From: Acidimicrobiaceae bacterium
Lineage (GTDB): Bacteria; Actinomycetota; Acidimicrobiia; Acidimicrobiales; Aldehydirespiratoraceae
Assembly: GCA_028820455.1 (NCBI GenBank)
Contig: JAPPJC010000027.1
Location: 8,139 to 55,795, forward strand
DNA length: 47,657 nucleotides
Direction: 5' to 3'
Under the pieces are notes generated by a model. The model worked only from the letters and a program-made list of their open reading frames with translations, was not told where the DNA came from and searched no databases. The position numbers were made by a program, and so were the translations under genes. Below, one piece after another: positions 38,442 to 47,362 of the stretch (position 1 is the stretch's first letter; each line of letters begins with the position of its first letter).

Positions 38442-38696
38442 GTGATCATCGAGAAGACAGCTAACGGCTGCTCGGCGTACCTACCGGATCTTCTCGGCTG
38501 TGTAGCAGCAGCCGACACACGCGAGGAAACCGAAGCACTCATCCAGCAGGTTGTTGTGGGACACCTTGACATGCTGCGCGCTAACGGCAAGCCCGTGTCA
38601 GAACCTTACAGAGACCAACTTCCCGGCGGTGAGGGAGTGAACAACAGCGGATCGGCAGACATAGACACTCTCGAGTCTGATGAACTTGCATGCTAG
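38442..38696 (+). CDS. HicB-family antitoxin
   Basis: IIEKTANGCSAYLPDLLGCVAAADTREETEALIQQVVVGHLDMLRANGKPVSEP. Confidence 0.75.
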   Translation: MIIEKTANGCSAYLPDLLGCVAAADTREETEALIQQVVVGHLDMLRANGKPVSEPYRDQLPGGEGVNNSGSADIDTLESDELAC

Positions 38697-38966
38697 CCTG
38701 TGTAACTGTATCGATGGTTAGCCGTTGCTACCGATCTGCTGTCGACAGCGACCGGTAACGTAGCTGGTAGACGATTCCACCAACCCACCGTCCTCAACCC
38801 AGGGACAACGTCTGCGGTTGTCGCAACTAGGTTCAGTCACCACACGGGAGCGATCAAGTTCTAAACAGGTACCGATAGATGCTTCTGTGATCTTCTATGT
38901 TCGCCTGTTCAATCCAAACCTTGGACAGTATGTCTCATAGTCCCACAGAGTGGGTATGCTTGTCAT

Positions 38967-39227
38967 ATGGCTACGGTTTTGGAGCTTCCCGATGATGTTG
39001 CCGCTTTGTTGGAGGAACATGCTGTGCATCGCGGGCTCACGGTTGTGGAGTTCATCTCTGAGGTGGCTCAGCGTACGACTCCGCTGCAAGCGTTGGATGC
39101 GTTCATCGGGTCTGCTGACATACCGGTTGATGGGACATTTGATATTCACCGAGCTCGAGCTGAGATCGCGGATGAGCTCTTGCAGGAACACGATGAGTTC
39201 GGTGAAAGTCATGTACGGGAGCACTAG
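38967..39227 (+). CDS. VapB-type antitoxin candidate
   Basis: MATVLELPDDVAALLEEHAVHRGLTVVEFISEVAQR; directly upstream of a PIN-domain gene. Confidence 0.65.
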   Translation: MATVLELPDDVAALLEEHAVHRGLTVVEFISEVAQRTTPLQALDAFIGSADIPVDGTFDIHRARAEIADELLQEHDEFGESHVREH

Positions 39228-39268
39228 CACTCTTTTTAGGTGTTCACTCAAAGCCGTTTGTCGTCTCA

Positions 39269-39676
39269 ATGCTTGTAGTTGACACTAGTGTTCTGCTCGC
39301 GGCGGGTAATGTGAGTGATTCGTGGCATTGTCAGTGTGCTGAGCTGCTCAGGGACGAGAAGAGACTTATCGTCCCCGCGCCGGTTGTGACTGAGACGAGT
39401 ATCATGATCAACCGCCGACTCGGGGCTGTTCACGAGACGCGTTTTCTTGCAACTGTCGCCACGGGTTGTTTTCAGATAGTTGACCTTGAAGTTGTCGACT
39501 ACCGACGAACCGCTGAACTGCTAGAGATATACAATGATCTGAGGCTGGGATTTGTTGATGCTGCCATCGTTGCTGTCGCAGAGCGTCATGGTGTGACACG
39601 CATCGCTACGCTCAACCACCGCGATTTCACAGTGGTACGTCCAGCGCACGCGGCTAGCTTCATTTTGTTGCCGTGA
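39269..39676 (+). CDS. VapC-type PIN-domain toxin
   Basis: MLVVDTSVLLAAGN ... VVTETSIMI ... LGFVDAAIVAVAERHGVTRIATLNHRDF. Confidence 0.85.
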   Translation: MLVVDTSVLLAAGNVSDSWHCQCAELLRDEKRLIVPAPVVTETSIMINRRLGAVHETRFLATVATGCFQIVDLEVVDYRRTAELLEIYNDLRLGFVDAAIVAVAERHGVTRIATLNHRDFTVVRPAHAASFILLP

Positions 39677-39714
39677 CATTTGACTTCTGATCTCGCCGTT
39701 TGCGATTGAATGGT

Positions 39715-40020
39715 GGATATGGCTCGCGGTAAGCGCAGACGGCTTGAAAAGATATGGCACGACAACAGAGTTCAAGAAAACATTCACCCTGCACTACTCT
39801 GATATCGTCATCGCATCCCAGAACGCACCGAGAACCTCACACAACACTTTCAGAGTGCAGCCCCGCTGGATCGCCGAACGCACGTGGGCACAGCCGGTCA
39901 ACCACAGACGCCTGTGAATCGACTACGAACGAGACCCAACCGTCACAACAGGATTCACATGGGCAACCCACGCACGCACACTCCCACACCGACTCACACA
40001 AACACCCCAACAACCCACCA
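39715..40020 (+). pseudogene. IS5-type transposase C-terminal relic
   Basis: WIAERTWAQPVNHRRL*IDYERDPTVTTGFTWATHARTLPHRL; in-frame stop. Confidence 0.55.
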
Positions 40021-40426
40021 CCAGCACAAAATAACGCGACAGCTTCTAAGATGGCTCGGGTTTGGAAGTTGTTGATATCAGTGAAGAGGTTTTGGGGCCG
40101 TCAACCCAACATCCTACAAATTCGCGCAGAACCCGAAAATGGGTCAGCGGCCAAAGAAGCACACCGTGCTGATGAGTTGGCTGTGATAACCGCAGACGTT
40201 GTATCCGGGTTGAGGGGGGGTAGTGGGGTGATCCCGATGGTTCACTTGATGTGTCTGTAGAACGATGTGAGATGATCGTTCATTCGGCTGCGCTACTTGT
40301 GCATTGTTTTCTATCAGGCGGGGTAAGACGTGCATAAAGCGTTCTGGAACACGAAGGAGGCAATCCGTTACGGTAGGATGCTGTGATCACCACAGCGATG
40401 CCATTGTATGTGCCGACGTCCTGGGA

Positions 40427-40669
40427 TTACTGTATCACCCCATGAGAACGTTGCCGCCCGTCAGATGCCCATGACATCTCATACGCACCCCGTATGCCTC
40501 TCACTCGCTTCACGTTGAGACTGGGTCGGAACCAGTCCCGTTCACCTGCCTCAATATCCTGCAAATCAGCAACGAACTGGGCTAACACCTTGAGAAGATA
40601 GGATTTCTGTGTTGGAGTCAGACGCTTGTAATCACGTCGGAAGGCACTGGACTCATCATGTGTTGGCAC
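40427..40669 (-). CDS. RelE/ParE-fold toxin-like protein
   Basis: AFRRDYKRLTPTQKSYLLKVLAQFVADLQDIEAGERDWFRPSLNVKRVRGIRGAYEMSWASDGR. Confidence 0.7.
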   Translation of the reverse strand: MPTHDESSAFRRDYKRLTPTQKSYLLKVLAQFVADLQDIEAGERDWFRPSLNVKRVRGIRGAYEMSWASDGRQRSHGVIQ

Positions 40670-40883
40670 ACTTATGCAAGAAGTCTAAGTGTTAACCTGA
40701 TCATCCGATTGCGATGCAAGACAAGCAAGAAAATCTTCAGTGCTAGCATGGAAATGGCTTTTGTCTTCAGATGAAGCAGATACAAGGGCCGACTGATGAT
40801 GAAGTTGAACAGGCAGTGCTCAAACAGCCGATGTATGGTCGTGTGGGTGTTGACAGGATCCGGATGATTCTCGTTGCTTTGGA

Positions 40884-41275
40884 ATGTGGATGCGCCTATG
40901 GTTATCGCTTTGAGGAGTTTCTCGAACGGCGATACAAGATGAGTCTCGTCGAGCACGATGAGGACGTCCGAACCGAGGAGTCCAGGCTGGTAGGGTCGCA
41001 TCTTGGGTGTGGTGCCGTAGCCCTCGAACAGGAGCCGTGAGCCGATCATGTCCACGGTGTCTACGATTATGGCGGGCAGGGTTGGGTCTTTGAGCCACTC
41101 CCTGTTGTCTATGTGCTGGCCGCGAAGGGTGGAGGGAGGTCTTGCCTAGGCCCGTCGGAATGTCAAGATGGCCCGGTATCTCCCCCTGCGAGAAGCACCG
41201 CAACAACTTTAGCTGCCATGGGAAGGGTGTGTCACTGTCAGGTAGGCCGAGCACCTCACTCAGCCATCGCTCAGC
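40884..41275 (-). pseudogene. Second, internally deleted cas3 N-terminal fragment
   Basis: AERWLSEVLGLPDSDTPFPWQLKLLRCFSQGEIPGHLDIPTGLGKTS then (frame change) TVDMIGSRLLFEGYGTTPKMRPYQPGLLGSDVLIVLDETHLVSPFEKLLKAITIGAST; close match to 13897-16710. Confidence 0.85.
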
Positions 41276-41287
41276 CATACCTGACAC

Positions 41288-43060
41288 CTACTCGGGTTGC
41301 GGTGGTTTCGAAGCGTGTATCTCGGTGGTTTCGAAGCGTGTGATGTTGCGTGTGTCGGGATCGAATTCCACGCCTATCAGGTAGACCGTCCGAGCGTGAT
41401 GCCGGTATTTGTCGGGATAGCCGCGCTGTCGCATCCGATCAGGGATCGGACCAGGCGATGATCTGCCCGCTATTTTGAACTCGAAGAGGTATACGCGGTC
41501 GTTGTGGTGTACGGTCATGTCGACACGGCCGTGGTTGGTGCTGTCCTCCACGACTATGTCGAGGTCGGATGCCGCGAAGTGAGAGTAGAATACCGCCGCG
41601 TAGAAGCCTTCGAAACGGTCGATGTCATTGCGTGTGTACCACTGATGGGGTATACTGGCATAGAACGCGTGGAACAAACCGTGCAGGCCTTCTATGTCGT
41701 TGGTGTCTAGTAGTCCGATCAGTCTTGTGGTGTTGGTTTGCGCAGCGACGGGATCGTGTACCAACTCTGCGAGTAGTGTGTCGTTGAGACTCATACGGAC
41801 TTCGAGGTTGGGATAGTCCAGTTCGTAGAGTATCCGTCCCCCTGAGATGATCTCGGCTGTGATGGTGAGATATCCGGTTTGGAACAACAACGCCTCTGTA
41901 CCGATACGTCCCACATCGAACACCGACAGCAGCCTCTCACTGGCCGTCATCCGTGTCAACTGAGGTGTGGACACCCCCCGTTCGATCAGCAAATCCACCA
42001 GGAACGTCGGTGTGCCCGTTTCGAACCAGTAAGGCCCGAACCTGCGATTGCGGAACAGCAACAACACGTCGAAGGGGTTGTACACACGTTCGGGTCCGCA
42101 CCAGTTGTAACCGTTGTACCATCTTCGTATACGCTCGCGGTCCAATACTTCGAGCTCCGCGGCGAACACCGTATCGAGATCACCGTCGGTGTAACCACAG
42201 ATCGTCGAATAGTCGGGATCCAACGTGATGTCGATAAGGTTGTTGAGTCCCGAGAACAGGCTCACTTTGGAGAATTTGCTGACACCGGTCAAGAACACGA
42301 ACCGCACGTGGGCGTCCGCGTCTTTTATCGCCGCGTACAAACCACGCAAGAAATCCCTGTTCGCTTTCGCCGTCTCGGGTGTGTCCAACACGTCCAGAAT
42401 CGGTTTGTCGTACTCGTCGACCAACACCACCACACGTCGGCCCGTACTGTGGTGTAGTTGTTCGAGCAGGTGAGCGAAGCGTTCGGGTGCCGTTGAATAT
42501 TCGGAGACCACACCGGTGTTGCGTTGCACCCTGTCGAGTTGGGCGAGCACATTCAGTCGCAGACCGTCACGGTCTCCGTAAATCCCGCCACCGAAACTCA
42601 ACCGTAACACAGGACGGCACACAGACCAGTCCCAGCTGTCGTGGATGACGAGCCCCTCGAACAGTTTGCGGTTGCCTTCGAAGGCTTCTTTCAACGTGTC
42701 CACGAACAGGCTCTTGCCGAAACGTCTCGGCCGAGACAGGAAAAAGCATTTACCACCATCTGCGAGCCGTTCGATGAAAGGCGTCTTATCCACATAATAG
42801 CAGCCGGACTCTCTTATCTCACGAAAAGTCTGCACCCCGATCGGAAGCCTACGACCACCCCCACGACCCTGTCCCCTATCGCCCTGCTGTTGCACGACAC
42901 CCATCCTACACCCGAACCCCGACCACCACACACCACAGCGAACACCCCACAACCACTGCTGATTACAAATAACATGATTCGTTGAACGTTTAGAGGCTGT
43001 GCTTTGATAACCGCGGACGTTGTATCTGGGTTGAGGGGGTGGAGGGGTGGAGGGCTGCAA
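41288..43060 (-). CDS. AAA-ATPase-like / PD-(D/E)XK nuclease-superfamily protein (DUF1703 style)
   Basis: IGVQTFREIRESGCYYVDKTPFIERLADGGKCFFLSRPRRFGKSLFVDTLKEAF ... RRVVVLVDEYDKPILD ... GRVDMTVHHNDRVYLFEFK. True start is probably near 42.9 kb. Confidence 0.85.
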   Translation of the reverse strand: MQPSTPPPPQPRYNVRGYQSTASKRSTNHVICNQQWLWGVRCGVWWSGFGCRMGVVQQQGDRGQGRGGGRRLPIGVQTFREIRESGCYYVDKTPFIERLADGGKCFFLSRPRRFGKSLFVDTLKEAFEGNRKLFEGLVIHDSWDWSVCRPVLRLSFGGGIYGDRDGLRLNVLAQLDRVQRNTGVVSEYSTAPERFAHLLEQLHHSTGRRVVVLVDEYDKPILDVLDTPETAKANRDFLRGLYAAIKDADAHVRFVFLTGVSKFSKVSLFSGLNNLIDITLDPDYSTICGYTDGDLDTVFAAELEVLDRERIRRWYNGYNWCGPERVYNPFDVLLLFRNRRFGPYWFETGTPTFLVDLLIERGVSTPQLTRMTASERLLSVFDVGRIGTEALLFQTGYLTITAEIISGGRILYELDYPNLEVRMSLNDTLLAELVHDPVAAQTNTTRLIGLLDTNDIEGLHGLFHAFYASIPHQWYTRNDIDRFEGFYAAVFYSHFAASDLDIVVEDSTNHGRVDMTVHHNDRVYLFEFKIAGRSSPGPIPDRMRQRGYPDKYRHHARTVYLIGVEFDPDTRNITRFETTEIHASKPPQPE

Positions 43061-43162
43061 CAGGCGAGGGGTGGGATTGATTCAGAGACGGCTGCAACCT
43101 CTGTTCGAATTACCCTGGCTTTGTGGCTGCAACCGGTGAGGGATGGGATTGATTCAGAGACG
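43053..43162 (+). CRISPR. Possible two-repeat CRISPR remnant (38-nt repeats, 34-nt spacer)
   Basis: GGCTGCAACAGGCGAGGGGTGGGATTGATTCAGAGACG (43053-43090) and GGCTGCAACCGGTGAGGGATGGGATTGATTCAGAGACG (43125-43162). Confidence 0.4.
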
Positions 43163-43591
43163 TAGGTAGTGTGCGGATGACAAAAGTGTCGTCTTCAGCG
43201 AGGGGTGGGATGGAGTTACTTGCAGCTTCACCCCACAGTGGGAGATGTTAACAGATTCCCGCGTTCTAGCAGAGTTTCTGGTTGTTATCCGAAGTCAGGA
43301 AAAAACGAGTTATGGCCAACGCTAGATTTTTGAGTATCGTTTCAGCTCTTCTAGTGCTTCCAACCAGGTTTCCAAATGTCCGACTGTTCTTGTGCCGATA
43401 CGGTGCACAAGCCTACTGTTTGATAGTAGATGTTTCAGAGTTACGGTTTGAGTTAAATTCTGGAGGATATGGGGTGTGGTTGGGTATAGTGCTAGCAACT
43501 CTGGGGATTTTCAGTGCACTTGTTGGAACAGTGGCTTTGAATAGGCCGATCAAGAGCACCTTTGAGCCTACCGCGAGGATAATAGTTGAGC

Positions 43592-43613
43592 TTCTATGCC
43601 AACACGCATAGAA
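43592..43613 (+). repeat. Third copy of the TTCTATGC-CAACAC-GCATAGAA hairpin
   Basis: Direct reading; preceded by TAGTTGAGC as at 36111 and 36634. Confidence 0.9.
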
Positions 43614-43622
43614 AAAGGGAAG

Positions 43623-43663
43623 TTATAACGTTACGTTGACAAAATCAGCTGGCTAGAAAAGTC
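43623..43663 (+). mobile_element. Putative element terminus, copy 3
   Basis: TTATAACGTTACGTTGACAAAATCAGCTGGCTAGAAAAGTC. Confidence 0.55.
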
Positions 43664-44021
43664 TAAAACAACATAATCTGTGGTTTTCACGCGTTGTTCA
43701 AACATTCTTAAGTAGAAGATTAGCGACTATCCTAAAACCCCATAATTGACAAGCAGGCCTATAATGGTAATCGTTAGGATCACGCCAATTAGAAAAGCGA
43801 CAAAGGCGATAAGACAACCGCAGCCGAAAACCTTCTCAAAGATGTCATCATCTCATCATTCAGATCAGAAAACAAAGCCGCTAAATGACGCATTACATGG
43901 CTAAGTACGCTGTGTATCCGGCCGCTCATTCTTTATCCTTTCTGTTTGTTGATGTTACCCACAATAGAAATGGCTGATTTTGTAGAAGCCATACATAAAA
44001 TACTTATTACAGTAAACAGGC

Positions 44022-44061
44022 AATTATAATAAATAACATATAATTATAATAAATAACAACA
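44022..44061. repeat. AT-rich tandem repeat, 20-bp period
   Basis: AATTATAATAAATAACA at 44022 and 44042. Confidence 0.85.
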
Positions 44062-44136
44062 AGCGTGGTTGTGTGCAGCGTTCCTACTGATAGGCTCATT
44101 TTGCTATAATTGATAGTGAGTGCTGAAAGGTTTTAG

Positions 44137-44376
44137 ATGACTGAACCTACAGGCATCGGTGTTTTGGAAACCATGCAACAAGATATCAAAGATGTGATTG
44201 AAAGGTTGGATGACATGGAACAAAAGCAACAACAGCAAAAGCAGCCACAACAACAACAAGCAGCCACTACTTTCAACATAAACAATGTTGATGTAGATGC
44301 TTTAATCAATAAAGCAGCACAAACAGCAGCACGTGAAGCGGCGCGTGAAGCAATCAAAGAATACCGCGACAGGTAA
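44137..44376 (+). CDS. Q-rich coiled-coil small protein (divergent family member)
   Basis: VLETMQQDIKDVIERLDDMEQKQQQQKQPQQQQAATTFNINNVDVDALINKAAQTAAREAAREAIKEYRDR; upstream GAAAGG. Confidence 0.6.
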   Translation: MTEPTGIGVLETMQQDIKDVIERLDDMEQKQQQQKQPQQQQAATTFNINNVDVDALINKAAQTAAREAAREAIKEYRDR

Positions 44377-44384
44377 ACACTAAC

Positions 44385-44886
44385 CCACCAAATCCGCGTA
44401 AGTCAGCCGCTTACCGGTCATGTTCCTAGCCACAACACCTAACTGGTCTGTCGTGTCAAGTGGTCGTAGGTTGTGCTTACCCGCGAACTCGGCTACGTAG
44501 CGGTGATAGGTGCTTGTGGCTCATATTATGATACACGCTATAGTAACCACGCTTGAGCATAGCCCAGAAGCTTTCTATTCCATTCGTGTGCGCTAAGCCC
44601 CCTAACGTATTCACCTACGCTGTGATTGACGCTTACACGTCTACGCTTGGATCCGTAAGCGTTGTTACCATCGGTTACCAGGATGCCGTCATCTGTTGTA
44701 GTAGTGTCTAGAAACGCATTCAAAGATTGGCTGGTTGTGTTTATCACGCGGTCGGCTTTTATCTGATTGGTACTACGCTTCTTGACTCCAACTACTAACT
44801 ACTGCGGCCTTACCACCCCAACTGAGTTTCTTGTGTTCATGCCTGTTACGATCCTTACCGCCAATATATGTTTCATCGGGCATTAT
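44385..44886 (-). pseudogene. IS1595 (ISXO2-like) transposase relic
   Basis: DETYIGGKDRNRHEHKKLSWGGKAAVV, GILVTDGNNAYGSKRRRVSVNHSVGEYVR, AHTNGIESFWAMLKRGYYSVYHNMSHKHL, MTGKRLTYADLVG*; several frame changes. Confidence 0.75.
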
Positions 44887-44926
44887 AACGTTACGTTGAC
44901 AAATGGAGGGGGGGCTAGAAAAGCCT
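44883..44926 (+). mobile_element. Putative element terminus, copy 4
   Basis: TTATAACGTTACGTTGACAAATGGAGGGGGGGCTAGAAAAGCC. Confidence 0.55.
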
Positions 44927-44979
44927 TGTGTTATTTATAACATCCGACAAAATGACAGATGTGTTCAGAAAACAGCTGA

Positions 44980-45414
44980 TTATCGTGTGTTTTTGAGTTG
45001 TTCGGCAAATGCTTTAGCAGCTTTGTCAACAGCTTTGTCAACAGCTTTATCAATGGCTTGTTCTATCACAGCGTTGATATTGATGTTCACGTCTGTTTTG
45101 CTTTGGTTTTGAGCTGCTTGTTGTTGCTGCATTTGTTGGTTGCCTTGTTCCATTTCATTCACCTTCTTTTGCAACTCGCTTATTTGTTTGCCTGTCTCCT
45201 GTAGATAAGTATTGATTGTTTTCCCCAACACCGTAACTAAAGCTGACAGATTTCCTTCTAGCCCGTTCTCGACAAGCCAGTTATTTAGTTGTTGTACTGC
45301 TCTATTATTCATTCTACCAAGATTTTCTATTACGGATGAACCAGTTTCGCTTTCACACCCCAAGAAGGACATAACCGTATTGGTTCTGGTGATGAAGTGT
45401 AACAAAGCTTTCAA
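44980..45414 (-). CDS. Q-rich coiled-coil small protein, intact copy
   Basis: 144 aa; ISELQKKVNEMEQGNQQMQQQQAAQNQSKTDVNININAVIEQAIDKAVDKAVDKAAKAFAEQLKNTR; near-identical to the 36.9-37.4 kb copy without the 14-bp duplication. Confidence 0.6.
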   Translation of the reverse strand: MKALLHFITRTNTVMSFLGCESETGSSVIENLGRMNNRAVQQLNNWLVENGLEGNLSALVTVLGKTINTYLQETGKQISELQKKVNEMEQGNQQMQQQQAAQNQSKTDVNININAVIEQAIDKAVDKAVDKAAKAFAEQLKNTR

Positions 45415-45577
45415 TTAAAACCACTGAAAACACGTTATCCTACACAAAACCTGCTGAAACTATAGCACTTACCAAAGCCCTTTCAACTAAAACCACCGAA
45501 AACGCGTTCTCTTTTTAGGCGTAGTAGTGCACACTAGATATTAACACGCCAAGTAAAGCAGAATGTGAGGTAGTAGC

Positions 45578-46010
45578 ATGCTTATTGACAGCTCTACTTT
45601 AACACAGTCAACTGAACAAGAAGATTTATATGATGATATAGAAGTGGACGTACTCACAAAAGACGATGTTAAAATCTTTATAAGAAACGCTTTGGATCAA
45701 GCTGGTCATACTTGGCCAGAATTACAAAAACAAGCTGAACAGGGCTGTTTCACCCAGAAACAGCTCGGCGTGCTTGGTTTGTCGTTTCATCATTTGTCTG
45801 ACCAACGTGAAGACTTAAAACAGCAAGTTCGTAAGTTTGCTTGTCTCATTTACTCAATGGAACTATCACTCACGGCATCCGCTTGTGTGTTTCAATGGAT
45901 ACAGCAGACAATGCTGTCGTAGTAAAGCTGCCGCGCATTGTTATCCTGAAAGTAGTGGTTAAAACTTTGACTGATAAAGGTTGGAATGTGTCAAAAACTA
46001 GAACACATTG
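45578..46010 (+). pseudogene. Second, internally deleted copy of the 34575-35476 gene
   Basis: DIEVDVLTKDDVKIFIRNALDQAGHTWPELQKQAEQGCF, ETARRAWFVVSSFV (alternate frame), DQREDLKQQVRKFACLI, then VVVKTLTDKGWNVSK; centre missing. Confidence 0.7.
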
Positions 46011-46361
46011 ACAGTCAAGCCATCAGCTTGCAACCTAACTGCCGACAACAATACGCGCTAACCGATCTGTCACACTTGTACACTAGAGTTGTAGGATAAA
46101 CACAACGTCGTAGTATACAAGCGACAGCGTTTCCACTAGCCAATGTCGACACCAACAGGCGCACAATTGAAGTCGCATGGCCGCACGATTAATCGGTACG
46201 CACAGTTGACACATGGGAGATTTAAGATGTTTAAGCGAGTTGGACAGCAAGAATCCACACGGCAAAAATCCATTGAGAATGTTTGGCGATCTACCGAGAC
46301 CGTGGAATGCAATGTTAAACAAAGCCTGCGTAGCATTTTTTGGTTTAGACGGCTTCGGGTG

Positions 46362-47249
46362 ATGTCTGCTATGCCGGTCGTTCCAGTTGTGCTGCTTTTT
46401 TTAACTCTATCGCTGGCAGCCTGTTCTGAAACGGAAGACCCAGACGGCACAGAGGATACTGATCAGCCAGCGTCGACAGGCGAGGATACAGACGACACAG
46501 AAGCTGATGTTGGTCAGGACGACACAGAAGTAGATGCTGGTCAGGACGACACGGAATCTGATGATACAGGCCAGGAACCTGGTGAGGCGGGTGATACTGT
46601 TGACGAAGATGTCACCTCTGAAACGGATGATACAGTCGACACTGAGAGTATTGATCAGCCAGTGTTGAAAGATAAGGAACCAGACGACACGGAAGCACCT
46701 GCTGGTCAGGACGACACGGAATTTGATGATACTGTCGAAGAACCCGGTGAGGCGGTTGACACTGTTGACGAAGATGACTCGGCTCAACAGCCTACAGATC
46801 AAGCTGGTGATGGCGATACAGCGGCAGACTTGCTGAGTGATGATGTGCCAAGCATTGAAATGATCGAGCTCTCTTCAGGGGAAAGCGTGAGCCTGCGGTC
46901 TTTGGTGGATGGTGAGCGGCCGGTGCTCTTGTGGTTTTGGGCTCCTCATTGTCCGATCTGTCGGGGTGAAGCCCCTGATATTGAAGAACTAGCCCAGGAA
47001 AACTCTCACAGGTTGAAAGTTGTGGGTGTCGGCGCGTTCGACGATCTTGATTACGCTCATCGTTTTGTTGCGGACACCGGTACTACTTTCACCATGTTGT
47101 GGAGTGAATCAGCTGAAGCTTGGCGTCATTATGGAGTGCGGGTGAATTCACACTTTTGGATTCTAGACGCTAATGGCAACAGGGTAGGTACTAGTTCACA
47201 GGCTTATAATCGGGCAGTGGTAGAAGGCCTGCTAGAAGATATCACCTAA
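46362..47249 (+). CDS. Lipoprotein with acidic T/D/E-rich repeats and TlpA/thioredoxin-like domain
   Basis: MSAMPVVPVVLLFLTLSLAAC (lipobox) + DDTE-rich repeats + PVLLWFWAPHCPICRGEAPDIEELAQ (CPIC); 46362 is in frame with the 46143 ORF. Confidence 0.85.
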   Translation: MSAMPVVPVVLLFLTLSLAACSETEDPDGTEDTDQPASTGEDTDDTEADVGQDDTEVDAGQDDTESDDTGQEPGEAGDTVDEDVTSETDDTVDTESIDQPVLKDKEPDDTEAPAGQDDTEFDDTVEEPGEAVDTVDEDDSAQQPTDQAGDGDTAADLLSDDVPSIEMIELSSGESVSLRSLVDGERPVLLWFWAPHCPICRGEAPDIEELAQENSHRLKVVGVGAFDDLDYAHRFVADTGTTFTMLWSESAEAWRHYGVRVNSHFWILDANGNRVGTSSQAYNRAVVEGLLEDIT

Positions 47250-47362
47250 AATATGAAGGAGTCGCGTAAACTCTCGTTTACCTGATTCCAGATGTAATCA
47301 AAAAACGAATCACATGCTTTTATGCGTGTATTTACATGAAATGCACATAACGGAGGTTTCTA

